Below, in pieces: positions 53,494 through 61,602 of a stretch of 64,000 bases of DNA. Numbering within the stretch: position 1 is the first letter of the stretch; the number at the start of each line of letters is the position of its first letter. The stretch spans positions 1 to 64,000 of the forward strand of contig NZ_CANLCY010000002.1 of assembly GCF_947489255.1 (NCBI RefSeq), written 5' to 3'. The notes beneath the pieces are model-generated. The model saw nothing but the letters and a program-made list of their open reading frames with translations. It made no database searches and had not been told where the DNA came from. Both the position numbers and the translations under genes were made by a program. The stretch comes from an uncultured Microbacterium sp. Its GTDB lineage: Bacteria; Actinomycetota; Actinomycetes; Actinomycetales; Microbacteriaceae.

Positions 53494-54303
53494 ATGCCCG
53501 AAGCTCCCGAGGTCGAGGCGCTCGCGCTGTTCCTGCGCGAGCGCCTGACGGGTCGCGAGGTCGTCGATACCGAGCTCGTCGAGGGGAGGGCGTGGAAGAC
53601 CCGGGCCCGTCCCCTCGACCAGCTCGTGGGGCGACGGGTGACCGCGGTGACGCGGTACGGCAAGCACGTCGACCTCGACCTCGAGGGGGCGCACCTCGCT
53701 CTCGGCTTCGGCCGGGCGGGCTGGGCGACCTGGACCGAGGTCGATGAGGAGGAGCCCGCGACCGCGGCCGCGGTGATAGCGCGCGTGGTCTTCGCCGACG
53801 GCATCCTGGGCATCACCGACGCGGGGGACTGGCTGTCGGTGCAGCTGCACTTCGTCGACGACGCGCGAGAGGTGCCGTCGGTGGCGAAGCTCGGACCGGA
53901 TGCCATCGACCCGGCCTTCTCTCTCGAGATGCTCCGGGCGGCGCTCGGCGGACGACGCAAGCAGCTCAAGGCTCTGCTGCAGGAGCAGGAGACGCTGGCC
54001 GGGATCGGGAACGCGTACTCGGACGAGATCCTCTTCGCCGCGCGGCTGTCGCCGGTCGCCCACGCGTCCTCGCTGAACGCCGAGGAGGTGACCCGGCTGT
54101 ACGAGGCCCTGCACGACACCCTCGCGACGGCCGTGGCGGCGCGCCGCGGCGTCCCCATCGCGGAGCAGAAGGCGGCGAAAGTGGCCGCGATGCGAGTGCA
54201 CGGCCGCACGGGCGAGCCGTGCCCCGGGTGCGGCGGTGCGATCGAGGACATCCCCGGCACCAAGGGCGGCGGTCAGTGGTGCCCGTCGTGCCAGGGTGGG
54301 TGA
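53494..54303 (+). CDS. Fpg/Nei family DNA glycosylase
   Basis: A 269-residue base-excision repair enzyme. It starts with MPEAPEVEAL, giving the catalytic N-terminal Pro (after Met removal) and Glu; the helix-two-turn-helix is around LLQEQETLAGIGNAYSDEI (about 163-181), and the C-terminal zinc finger has two CxxC pairs (CPGCGG and CPSCQ). The final Arg-bearing loop segment is VRG-less, as in diverged actinobacterial Nei-like proteins, so the substrate (8-oxoguanine versus oxidised pyrimidines) cannot be stated. It lies 13 bp after the flotillin-like gene. Confidence 0.9.
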   Translation: MPEAPEVEALALFLRERLTGREVVDTELVEGRAWKTRARPLDQLVGRRVTAVTRYGKHVDLDLEGAHLALGFGRAGWATWTEVDEEEPATAAAVIARVVFADGILGITDAGDWLSVQLHFVDDAREVPSVAKLGPDAIDPAFSLEMLRAALGGRRKQLKALLQEQETLAGIGNAYSDEILFAARLSPVAHASSLNAEEVTRLYEALHDTLATAVAARRGVPIAEQKAAKVAAMRVHGRTGEPCPGCGGAIEDIPGTKGGGQWCPSCQGG

Positions 54304-54491
54304 GGGCCGGGCGCGTGCGGGGTTCGGGCGACGGCAGGGCCGGTTCTACGGGGCTGGTGGGCCGACGCGTGGGCGGGGGTGCCTCGGCACCGCGCGCGCG
54401 GGTCTGCGTCGGAACGTCATGGCGTCCGTGATGTGCGCGGAGGCGACGGGTCGTGTCGCGCGCGGGCGGGGATGCGTCGGCGCGACATTGC

Positions 54492-54557
54492 CTCCGTGAT
54501 GTGCGCATCCTCCGTTCGTGAGGGCGGTTTCGGGCTGAGGTTGTGCGCATCACGGAG
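54492..54557. repeat. 66-bp palindromic element, family A, copy 3
   Basis: Ends CTCCGTGATGTGC (54492-54504) and GCGCATCACGGAG (54545-54557) pair with one mismatch. The length equals the two copies at 21.4-21.6 kb and the centre shares CGGGCTGAGGTTGT. A half-copy, GTCCGTGATGTGCGC, lies at about 54424. The gap 54304-54577 between convergent fpg-like and PfpI genes has no gene. Confidence 0.8.
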
Positions 54558-54577
54558 GGTGTGCGCGCAGGCCGACG

Positions 54578-54613
54578 TGAAAGGGACCCGGACCGTGGTC
54601 CGGGTCCCTTTCA
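54578..54613. terminator. strong hairpin after the PfpI-family gene
   Basis: A perfect 17-bp stem (54578-54594 with 54597-54613, TGAAAGGGACCCGGACC) with a 2-nt apex; its TTTCA arm helps termination in both directions. Confidence 0.85.
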
Positions 54614-54622
54614 TAGAAATGC

Positions 54623-55171
54623 TCAGGACGTCTGGCCGGAGTGCTTCCCCTCGGCGACCTCTTCCACGAGCTTGGCGTTGAAAGCGGGAAGGTCGTCGGG
54701 GTTGCGGCTCGAGACGAGCCCCTGGTCGACGTGGACCTCTTCGTCGACCCAGGTCGCGCCGGCGTTCCGCAGGTCGGTCTGCAGGGTCGGGTAGCTCGTG
54801 AGGGTGCGGCCCTTCAGCACGTCGGCTTCGGTCAGGATCCACCCGCCGTGGCAGATGACGGCGACCGGCTTGTGCTGGTCGAAGAATCCACGGGTGAAGG
54901 ACACGGCATCCTTCACGATGCGGATGTCGTCGGCGTTCTGCACGCCGCCCGGGAGCACGAGGGCGTCGAAGTCGCCGGCCGAGGCGCCCGAGACGGCGAG
55001 GTCGACCTTCTGCTCGTGGCCCTTCTCGCCGCTGATGCTGCCCTCGCTCGGGGAAACGAGCACCGCCTCGGCGCCGGCCGAGGTCACGGCCTCCCACGGG
55101 CTCGTGAGTTCGCTGTCTTCGAATCCGTCGGTGGCCAGGAACGCGATGCGCTTGCCGCTGAGATCGGTCAT
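54623..55171 (-). CDS. PfpI/DJ-1 family protein (type 1 glutamine amidotransferase-like)
   Basis: A 182-residue protein of the DJ-1/PfpI superfamily. The nucleophile elbow is VICHGGW with Cys107 and His108; Glu19 in GFEDSEL lies at the usual third active position, and LVLPGGVQNADDIR is typical. Members act as glyoxalases, deglycases or proteases; which applies is unknown. The ATG at 55171 follows GAGAGG. It is divergent from a 44-residue peptide gene and convergent with the glycosylase gene. Confidence 0.92.
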   Translation of the reverse strand: MTDLSGKRIAFLATDGFEDSELTSPWEAVTSAGAEAVLVSPSEGSISGEKGHEQKVDLAVSGASAGDFDALVLPGGVQNADDIRIVKDAVSFTRGFFDQHKPVAVICHGGWILTEADVLKGRTLTSYPTLQTDLRNAGATWVDEEVHVDQGLVSSRNPDDLPAFNAKLVEEVAEGKHSGQTS

Positions 55172-55331
55172 GGATACGCCTCTCTTCGTTGTCGGTGAGG
55201 TGATCCACGCTAGGAACGCGATGCGGCGCGGGGGCGGGGGTTGCGGTCGCCACGAGCAGGGGTTAGCCGGGCGGGAAACGGCGGGCGTCGCGGTCGTGGG
55301 AGGCCGCGGCCCTCGCGCTCGCGCGCAGGCG

Positions 55332-55337
55332 TAGCAT
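55332..55337 (+). promoter_or_regulatory. -10 box of the Cys-tailed peptide gene
   Basis: TAGCAT ends 7 nt before the ATG at 55345, the leaderless spacing that supports this short gene being expressed. Confidence 0.5.
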
Positions 55338-55344
55338 GGAGCGC

Positions 55345-55479
55345 ATGTCCGGTGACTCCACGTCTGACACTCCCGCGTCCGCGCCGCTCCTCACGCTGCT
55401 GAACGCTCCCGCGGTCGAGACCGAGGATGACGCTCCCTCGGCCTCGCAGTGCTGCGGCGGCGGTTCCTGCTCCCTCTGA
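55345..55479 (+). CDS. 44-residue peptide with C-terminal CCGGGSC motif
   Basis: A very short gene (44 codons) beginning MSGDSTSDTP. The N-terminal part is Ser/Thr/Asp-rich, then LLTLLNAPAVETEDDAPSAS, ending QCCGGGSCSL. Three cysteines in a Gly-rich tail suggest binding of a metal or Fe-S centre, or a modified-peptide precursor. The evidence for reality is the TAGCAT box 7 nt upstream and the non-random composition. I do not recognise a family, and no maturation enzyme lies nearby. It lies between the divergent PfpI gene and the convergent MFS gene. Confidence 0.6.
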   Translation: MSGDSTSDTPASAPLLTLLNAPAVETEDDAPSASQCCGGGSCSL

Positions 55480-55620
55480 GCGCGTCGCTTTCACGCGCCC
55501 GTTCGCTGTGGGCGCTCGTCTGAGCGCACGGGACACCTTCTCGTGACGAGGCGACTCCACGCCGTTTCGCGATTCTCCAGGATGCGCCCCGCGCGGATGC
55601 CCGCCCGTCTCGAGCCCGGG

Positions 55621-57105
55621 TCAGTGCGCGACGACGGGCGCGTCTGTCTCTTCCGCCTCCGCCGGCTTGCGGACGAAGCACGCGAGGACCACGGCGGCCG
55701 TGGCGATCACCGCTCCGACGAGGAACGATGCGTGCACACCCGACGCGACCGCGCCGGCCTGGTCGGCGCCGTCGGCGAGGGCGATGCTCGAGAACACCGT
55801 CATGATCGCCACGAAGCCGGCCGTGCCCGCAGCTCCGGCGACCTGCTGAGCGGTGCCGACGACGGCGCTGCCGTGCGAGTAGAGGCGACGGGGGAGCGAG
55901 CCGAGCGCGGAGGTCATCAGCGGAGTGAACACGAGGCCGAGCCCGAGGTTCAGGCCGAGGTACACCGTCACGATCCACCAGATGGGAGTGTCCTGACCGA
56001 AGGTGAGTGCCATCGTCCACAGCACGCCCGCCGCGATCAGCATCCCGGGGATGACGAGCGGGGTCGGTCCGAAACGGTCGAAGAGGCGGCCCACGATCGG
56101 CGCCATGACGCCCATGAGCACGCCGCCCGGGAGCAGCATGAGACCCACCGTGAGGCTGCTGAGGCCGAGCGCCTGCTGCAGGAAGATCGGCAGCAGGATG
56201 AGCGATCCGAACAGCGCGGCCATCACGATCGCGACGAGGGGAACCGCGAGCCGGAACGAGGAGCTCTGGAACACGCGCAGGTCGAGCAGGGCGGAATCCG
56301 AGCGCTGCAGAGCGAGCTGACGGACGACGAACACGGTCACGAAGATCACGCCGACGGCGAGGGGGATCCACACCGGGACGGACGCGTGGCCGGATGCCGA
56401 CTCCCCGATGGCGCTGAGGCCGTAGACGAGGCCTCCGAAGCCGATCGCCGACAGCACGACGGAGATCACGTCGAATCGCGCGTCGGGGCGGGTCTGGGTG
56501 ACGTTGCGGACCCAGCGTGCGCCGAGAGCGATGGCGATCAGGGCGATGGGGAGGATGAGCCAGAAGATCGCGTGCCAGGTGAGGGCCGACAGGATGAGCC
56601 CCGACACCGTCGGGCCGACCGCGGGCGCGACGGCGATGACGATGGTCACGACGCCCATCACGCGGCCGCGCTTGTTCGCGGGCACCAGGTTCAGCACGGT
56701 GGTGAACAGCAGCGGCATCATCACGCCCGTGCCCATCGCCTGAATGATGCGGCCCGCGAGCAGGACTCCGAACGCCGGTGCGATCGCGGCGACGAGCGTG
56801 CCGAGGGCGAACACGCCCATCGCGCTGAAGAACACGTGGCGGATCGGGAAACGCTCGAGCAGGAACCCGGTGAGGGGGATGATGACGGCCATCGTCAACA
56901 GGAACGCCGAGGTCAGCCACTGACCGGTGGCGGCGCTCACGCCGAAGTCGGCCATGATCGCCGGGAGGGCCACCGACATCGTGGTCTCGTTCAAGATGAC
57001 GACGAACGCGGCGACCACGAGCAGGGCGATCACCGGCCCGGGGCGATGCGCCGGGGTCGACGCGGTGTCCGGTCGGGAGACGGGGATGGTGCCGGTGGCG
57101 GCCAT
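55621..57105 (-). CDS. MFS transporter, DHA2 family multidrug exporter
   Basis: A 494-residue protein with about 14 hydrophobic helices. DHA2 motifs: LNETTMSVALPAIMADF in TM1 (the motif D-like region of EmrB/LfrA relatives), LTSAFLLTMAVIIPLTGFL, GRIIQAMGTGVMMPLL and GRVMGVVTIVIAVAPAVGPT. It exports drugs or toxic metabolites in exchange for protons. The ATG at 57105 follows AAAGGAC. An 18-bp perfect palindrome lies 26 bp upstream and could be an operator, although no regulator gene adjoins it. Divergent from an ABC exporter gene. Confidence 0.9.
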   Translation of the reverse strand: MAATGTIPVSRPDTASTPAHRPGPVIALLVVAAFVVILNETTMSVALPAIMADFGVSAATGQWLTSAFLLTMAVIIPLTGFLLERFPIRHVFFSAMGVFALGTLVAAIAPAFGVLLAGRIIQAMGTGVMMPLLFTTVLNLVPANKRGRVMGVVTIVIAVAPAVGPTVSGLILSALTWHAIFWLILPIALIAIALGARWVRNVTQTRPDARFDVISVVLSAIGFGGLVYGLSAIGESASGHASVPVWIPLAVGVIFVTVFVVRQLALQRSDSALLDLRVFQSSSFRLAVPLVAIVMAALFGSLILLPIFLQQALGLSSLTVGLMLLPGGVLMGVMAPIVGRLFDRFGPTPLVIPGMLIAAGVLWTMALTFGQDTPIWWIVTVYLGLNLGLGLVFTPLMTSALGSLPRRLYSHGSAVVGTAQQVAGAAGTAGFVAIMTVFSSIALADGADQAGAVASGVHASFLVGAVIATAAVVLACFVRKPAEAEETDAPVVAH

Positions 57106-57130
57106 GACGAGGTCCTTTACGCGCGGGGGG

Positions 57131-57148
57131 CTTCGTGGCGCCACGAAG
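57131..57148. promoter_or_regulatory. 18-bp perfect palindrome, candidate operator
   Basis: CTTCGTGGC/GCCACGAAG with no spacer, 26-43 bp upstream of the MFS start codon. The size and symmetry fit a TetR- or MarR-type site; no such gene is in the neighbourhood. Confidence 0.5.
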
Positions 57149-57188
57149 GGCGACTGCGTCGGACACAACGGGCGCGCGGCCCGAGGTA

Positions 57189-57277
57189 TTCCGACATCGA
57201 GACAATCGGATCGACGGGGATCCGTCATCGACCCTAGCGAGGGGTTCCGACATCGCCGCTCCGAGTCTCCATGTCGG
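57189..57277. promoter_or_regulatory. direct and inverted repeats upstream of the ABC exporter
   Basis: TTCCGACATCG occurs at 57189-57199 and 57245-57255; the second copy also pairs as CCGACAT (57247-57253) with ATGTCGG (57271-57277), just upstream of the TAGGCT box. These are plausible regulator sites for the divergent exporters. Confidence 0.4.
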
Positions 57278-57287
57278 TGGCCGGACG

Positions 57288-57293
57288 TAGGCT
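57288..57293 (+). promoter_or_regulatory. -10 box of the ABC exporter gene
   Basis: TAGGCT ends 7 nt before the ATG at 57301. Confidence 0.55.
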
Positions 57294-57300
57294 GGCCCGC

Positions 57301-59244
57301 ATGAGCATGCACGGAGGTGGCGGGAGCATGTTCCGCGGCGTGGATGCCGACATGCAGCGCAAGCGCAACGCCCAGGCGCCGCAGGTGGCGCAGCTCGGGC
57401 GCCGCGTCGTCGACTTGTTCCGCCCGTACCGGTGGCGTATCGCCCTCACCGCGGTTCTGGTCGTCGTGGGGGCGGCGGTGGCCGTCATCCCTCCGCTGCT
57501 CGTGCAGCGGATCTTCGACGACGCGCTGTTCCCCGTCGACGGCTCCGCGCCCGACCTTCGGCTGCTCGCGACCCTCGTGAGCATCATGATCGGGCTCTTC
57601 CTGCTGTCGGCGGGGCTCAACGTCGGCCAGACATGGTTGACCGCGACGGTCGGAAACCGCGTGACCGGTGACCTCCGCACGCGGCTGTTCGATCACCTCC
57701 AGGCCATGGAGCTCGGGTTCTTCACGCGTACGAAGACCGGTGTCATCCAGTCGCGTCTGCAGAACGACGTCGGCGGTGTGTCGGGCGTGCTCACCAACAC
57801 CGTCACGAGCATCCTCGGCAACGCCGTGACGGTGATCGCCTCGTTGGTGGCGATGATCCTCATCGACTGGCGGCTGACGCTGATCGCGGTCGCCCTCATG
57901 CCCTTCCTCATCTTCGTGCAGCGTCGCGTGGGGCAGGTACGGGCGCGTATCGCCGGCGAGACGCAGGAGTCGCTGTCGGAGCTGTCGGCGATCACGCAGG
58001 AGACGCTGAGCGTCTCAGGCATCCTGCTGTCGAAGTCGTTCAACCGCCAGCGCACCGAGTCCGCGCGCTTCGACGCCGAGAACGACAACCAGGTGCGCCT
58101 GCAGGTGCGGCGTGCGATGAGCGGTCAGGGCTTCTTCGCGGTCGTGCAGGTGATCATGTCGAGCGTTCCCGCGGTCATCTACCTCGTCTCGGGCTACCTC
58201 ATCGGCGGGGGCGCGGGGGCGATCACCGCCGGCACGATCGTCGCCTTCACCACGGTCCAGGCGCGGCTGCTCATGCCGTTGATGGGCCTCATGCGCGTGG
58301 CGCTCGACGTGCAGACCTCCTCGGCGCTGTTCGCCCGCATCTTCGAGTACCTCGATCTGCGCCCGGCCATCGTCGACGTCCCCGACGCCCTTCCGGTCTC
58401 GGCCGCGCCCGGACCGCTCGGGCGCATCGAGTTCCGTGACGTGGAGTTCCGCTATCCGGACGCTCCGGCACAGACCCGCCCCACCCTCGACGGCGTCTCG
58501 TTCACCGTCGAGCCCGGCCAGCACGTAGCCTTCGTCGGGCCCTCCGGCGCGGGCAAGACGACCATCCTCTACCTGACTCCGCGCATGTACGAAGCCACCG
58601 GCGGCGCGGTCATGTTCTCGGGAGCCGACGTGCGCACACTCGATCGCGCCTCGATCATCGACGAGATCGGCATCGTCTCTCAGGAGACCTACCTCTTCCA
58701 CGCCACCGTCCGCGAGAACCTCCGCTACGCGCGCCCCGACGCCACGGACGACGAGATCGAGGCGGCCTGCCGGGCGGCGAACATCCACCACGTCATCGCC
58801 GGTTTCGAGGCCGGCTACGACACCGTGGTCGGCGAGCGCGGCTACCGCCTGTCGGGTGGAGAGAAGCAGCGCATCGCGATCGCGCGGGTTCTGCTGAAAG
58901 ACCCGCCTGTGCTGCTCCTCGACGAGGCGACGAGCGCGCTCGACACCGTGTCGGAGCGCATCGTGCAAGAAGCTCTCGAGACCGCCTCGCACGGCCGCAC
59001 GACCCTGTCGATCGCCCACCGGCTGTCGACGGTGATCGGCGCCGATCGGATTCACGTGGTGGATGCCGGGCGCATCGTCGAATCCGGCACGCACAGCGAG
59101 CTGCTGGCGCGCGCCGGACTCTACGCCAGCCTCGCCGCCGAGCAGTTGGCGGCCTCGTTCGTGCTCGCCGAGGAGCAGCTCGATGAGGCGGGCCTCGCCC
59201 GTGCGGCCCTGCCCGCTCGCCGGGCCGACGAGGCACCCGCCTAG
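57301..59244 (+). CDS. ABC exporter, fused permease and ATPase
   Basis: A 647-residue half-transporter that would act as a dimer. A six-helix exporter domain (about 45-345) is followed by the ATPase with Walker A GPSGAGKTT (about 413-421), Q loop in VSQETYLF, signature LSGGEKQR (about 517-524), Walker B VLLLDEATSALD and the H-loop AHRLSTV. It resembles MsbA/LmrA-type exporters of lipids or drugs; the substrate is unknown. The start has leaderless spacing from TAGGCT. Convergent with the glycosyltransferase gene, across a tandem repeat. Confidence 0.93.
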   Translation: MSMHGGGGSMFRGVDADMQRKRNAQAPQVAQLGRRVVDLFRPYRWRIALTAVLVVVGAAVAVIPPLLVQRIFDDALFPVDGSAPDLRLLATLVSIMIGLFLLSAGLNVGQTWLTATVGNRVTGDLRTRLFDHLQAMELGFFTRTKTGVIQSRLQNDVGGVSGVLTNTVTSILGNAVTVIASLVAMILIDWRLTLIAVALMPFLIFVQRRVGQVRARIAGETQESLSELSAITQETLSVSGILLSKSFNRQRTESARFDAENDNQVRLQVRRAMSGQGFFAVVQVIMSSVPAVIYLVSGYLIGGGAGAITAGTIVAFTTVQARLLMPLMGLMRVALDVQTSSALFARIFEYLDLRPAIVDVPDALPVSAAPGPLGRIEFRDVEFRYPDAPAQTRPTLDGVSFTVEPGQHVAFVGPSGAGKTTILYLTPRMYEATGGAVMFSGADVRTLDRASIIDEIGIVSQETYLFHATVRENLRYARPDATDDEIEAACRAANIHHVIAGFEAGYDTVVGERGYRLSGGEKQRIAIARVLLKDPPVLLLDEATSALDTVSERIVQEALETASHGRTTLSIAHRLSTVIGADRIHVVDAGRIVESGTHSELLARAGLYASLAAEQLAASFVLAEEQLDEAGLARAALPARRADEAPA

Positions 59245-59296
59245 CGAGCCACCGGCCCACAGGCCGTCTATGCCGGCGCCGGTATGCCGCAGCCGG

Positions 59297-59378
59297 GCAC
59301 AACGGCGGAGGTTCTCGCCGACACGCCGGCCGGTGGTATCTGGTCTCGGCGTGCCGTCTGCTCGGCCCGCCGTTGTGC
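59297..59378. repeat. 82-bp palindromic element, family B, copy 2
   Basis: Perfect 12-bp inverted ends GCACAACGGCGG (59297-59308) and CCGCCGTTGTGC (59367-59378). Confidence 0.85.
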
Positions 59379-59436
59379 ACGTCAGGCCGCGGGGTCGGTC
59401 TGGCCGTCGGTGCCGGCGCCGGGGTGCCGTAGCCGG

Positions 59437-59518
59437 GCACAACGGCGGAGGTTCTCGCCGACACGCCGGCCGGTGGCGTCCGGTCACGGCGTGTCGCCTG
59501 CCGGACCCGCCGTTGCGC
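59437..59518. repeat. 82-bp palindromic element, family B, copy 3
   Basis: GCACAACGGCGG (59437-59448) and CCGCCGTTGCGC (59507-59518), one mismatch; identical length to copies 1 and 2. Confidence 0.85.
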
Positions 59519-59578
59519 ACGTTAGGCCGCGGTCTCCGGCCGCGTCACCACCCCCGCCCGCCGCGGGGCCCGCCCCGC

Positions 59579-60475
59579 TCAGTCCGGCAGCGACTCCACG
59601 AACGCCTCGAGCGCGATGCGGTATGCGGCGTCGGGGTGCGTCTCGGCGATGCGCAGGAGCGGCGGCAGGTCCAGCGTGCGGACCAATCGCCCGCGCTCCG
59701 CGACGGCGGCGTCGGCTCCGGCGGCCCGCAGCACGGCGATGCCCTCGCCCAGGGCCTCGAGGTAGTCGCGCAGCACATCGATCTCACCCAGGCGTTGGGT
59801 GATCGAGCCGCCGTCGCGGCGCTGGCGCCACTCGACGACGACGTCGGGGATGACGTCGAACGCCGCCGCCGAGGTGTACATGCGCTGGGCGAGCACCTGG
59901 TCCTCGTAGTAGCGGCCCTCGGGGAAGCGGAGCCCCCGCGCTCGCCAGAAGGCGGTGCGGCTGAGCTTGGACCACGCCACGATGTTCCCGGATGCCGCGG
60001 GGTGCTGCGCGAGCGTCGTCGCAGACCGGGCCGGGTCGGTGGCGGCCGCGACCCACGGCTGCACCTCTCCGGCGGTGTAGTCGGGGCCATCGGCATCCGG
60101 TCGCAGGCGCACGTAGGCGCCGACGACGAAGTCGCTGCCGGTGCGGTCCAGCGTGTCCGCCAGGCGCGTGAGGGCGTCGGGGCGCATCACGTCGTCGGCG
60201 TCGAGGAACGCCGTGTACGGGGTGTCGACGAGGGCGAGTCCGGAGTTACGGGCGGCGCCCAGGCCGCGCTGCTCGTCGTGGCGAAGCAGACGGAAGCGCG
60301 GGTCGTCGGCTTCGGCGTCGGCGAAGATGCGGGCCGTCTCATCGGTCGAGGCGTCGTCGACGAGGATCGCCGTCCAGCGCGGGTGGGTCTGCGCGCGCAG
60401 GGAGTCGAGAGCCTCCACCGCGTATTCGGCGACGTCGTAGCCGGGGACGATGACGGTGACGGGGGTGGAGCTCAC
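59579..60475 (-). CDS. family 2 glycosyltransferase (GT-A fold)
   Basis: A 298-residue glycosyltransferase. The nucleotide-sugar binding region has TVIVPGYDVAEYAVEALDSL, LVDDASTDET and the metal-binding DxD as FLDADDVMRPDAL (about 92-104); a later EDQVLAQRMY supplies the likely catalytic acid. The family adds sugars to wall polymers, lipids or proteins; the acceptor is unknown. No membrane helix is seen. The GTG at 60475 overlaps the cysteine desulfurase stop (GTGA), so it is the last gene of the NAD operon although it has no evident role there. Confidence 0.9.
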   Translation of the reverse strand: MSSTPVTVIVPGYDVAEYAVEALDSLRAQTHPRWTAILVDDASTDETARIFADAEADDPRFRLLRHDEQRGLGAARNSGLALVDTPYTAFLDADDVMRPDALTRLADTLDRTGSDFVVGAYVRLRPDADGPDYTAGEVQPWVAAATDPARSATTLAQHPAASGNIVAWSKLSRTAFWRARGLRFPEGRYYEDQVLAQRMYTSAAAFDVIPDVVVEWRQRRDGGSITQRLGEIDVLRDYLEALGEGIAVLRAAGADAAVAERGRLVRTLDLPPLLRIAETHPDAAYRIALEAFVESLPD

Positions 60476-61602
60476 CCGCGCGATCCTACGGCGGTCACGG
60501 CCTCCGCGACGGCATCCGCTACACGATCGAGCGATGCCGACAGACCGTGCGGCAGCGTGAACCGCACGGCGGTGCGCGACAGGTCGTGCTCGAGCCCGAT
60601 CGCGAGCAGGACGTGCGATGCCTCGTCGCTGCCCGCGGCGCACGCGGAGCCGCTGGAGGACACGACCCCCCGACGCTCGAGTTCGAGCAGGACCGTCTCG
60701 CCGTTGGTGCCGGGGAAGACGAAGCTCGCGGTGCCCGGCAGGCGATGCGTCGGGTGACCGGTGACCCGGGCGCCGGGTACGAGCGCGAGCACCCGGGCGA
60801 TGAAGGCGTCGCGGATGGCCGCCACCCGGGTGGCCTCCTCCGCGCGCTCGGTCTCGGCGAGGGCGAGGGCGGTGGCGATCGCGACCGCTCCCGCGACATC
60901 GGGCGTCCCCGACCGGCGGCCGCGCTCCTGACCCCCGCCGTGCAGCAGCGGCTCGAACGGCAGCCGCCCACGCACGGCCAGGATGCCGGTGCCCTTCGGC
61001 GCGCCGATCTTGTGGCCGGCGACGGTCATGGCATCCGCCCCGAGGCCGGCGAGGGGGAGCCATCCGGCCGCCTGCACGGCATCCAGGTGCAGGGGCACTC
61101 CGCGTGCGTGGGCGACGGCGGCGAGGGCGGCGGCGTCCTGCACCGTGCCGATTTCGTTGTTGGCGTACCCCACGCTCACCAGGGCGGTGTCGTCGCGCAG
61201 GCTCGCGGCGAGGGCGTCGGGGGAGAGGGTGCCGGTGTCGTCGACCGGTGCGTGGGTCACCGCGACCCCGTGCAGACGCGTGAGGTAATCGGCCGACGCG
61301 AGCACCGACTCGTGCTCGATCGCCGTCGTGACGAGGTGTTTCTTCCCCGATCCCAGCACCAGGCCCTTGATCGCCGCGTTGTTGGACTCCGTCCCGCCCG
61401 AGGTGAAGGTCACGTCCCCCGCGCGCACGCCGAGCACGGCGGCGACGCGCGACCGGGCGTCGTCGAGGGCGGACGCCGCCGCCTCGCCCACTTCGTGATG
61501 ACTCGACGGGTTGCCGAAGTACCGCGTGAGGTACGGGGACATGGCCTCGAGCACCTCGGGGCGCACGGGGGTCGTGGCGGCGTTGTCGAGGTAGAGGCTC
61601 AC
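60472..61602 (-). CDS. cysteine desulfurase (NifS/IscS family)
   Basis: A 376-residue PLP enzyme moving sulfur from cysteine to Fe-S clusters or thio-cofactors. Motifs: YLDNAATTPVRPEVLEAM start, TSGGTESNNAAIKG, AIEHESVL, the PLP Lys in TVAGHKIGAPKG and the persulfide Cys in SSSGSACAAGSDEA. The GTG at 61602 overlaps the nadC stop (GTGA). Its place in the nad operon resembles the Bacillus nifS-nadBCA locus and suggests it builds the [4Fe-4S] cluster of quinolinate synthase NadA. Confidence 0.94.
   Translation of the reverse strand: MSLYLDNAATTPVRPEVLEAMSPYLTRYFGNPSSHHEVGEAAASALDDARSRVAAVLGVRAGDVTFTSGGTESNNAAIKGLVLGSGKKHLVTTAIEHESVLASADYLTRLHGVAVTHAPVDDTGTLSPDALAASLRDDTALVSVGYANNEIGTVQDAAALAAVAHARGVPLHLDAVQAAGWLPLAGLGADAMTVAGHKIGAPKGTGILAVRGRLPFEPLLHGGGQERGRRSGTPDVAGAVAIATALALAETERAEEATRVAAIRDAFIARVLALVPGARVTGHPTHRLPGTASFVFPGTNGETVLLELERRGVVSSSGSACAAGSDEASHVLLAIGLEHDLSRTAVRFTLPHGLSASLDRVADAVAEAVTAVGSRG

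Larger units (their letters stand above)
59262..59536. repeat. 140-bp tandem duplication carrying family B palindromes
   Basis: Unit 1 starts at 59262 and unit 2 at 59402, with long shared runs such as GCCGGCGCCGG, GGAGGTTCTCGCCGACACG and AGGCCGCGG. Each unit contains one 82-bp palindromic element. The region 59245-59578 lies between convergent genes and holds no gene. Confidence 0.88.

Noticed and set aside
51486..54263. Minus-strand frame of 925 codons joining the zinc-ribbon gene to antisense of the flotillin-like and Fpg genes
   Set aside because: Only its last 136 codons are real; the start at ATG 51896 has a ribosome site and the rest is a shadow of rightward genes.
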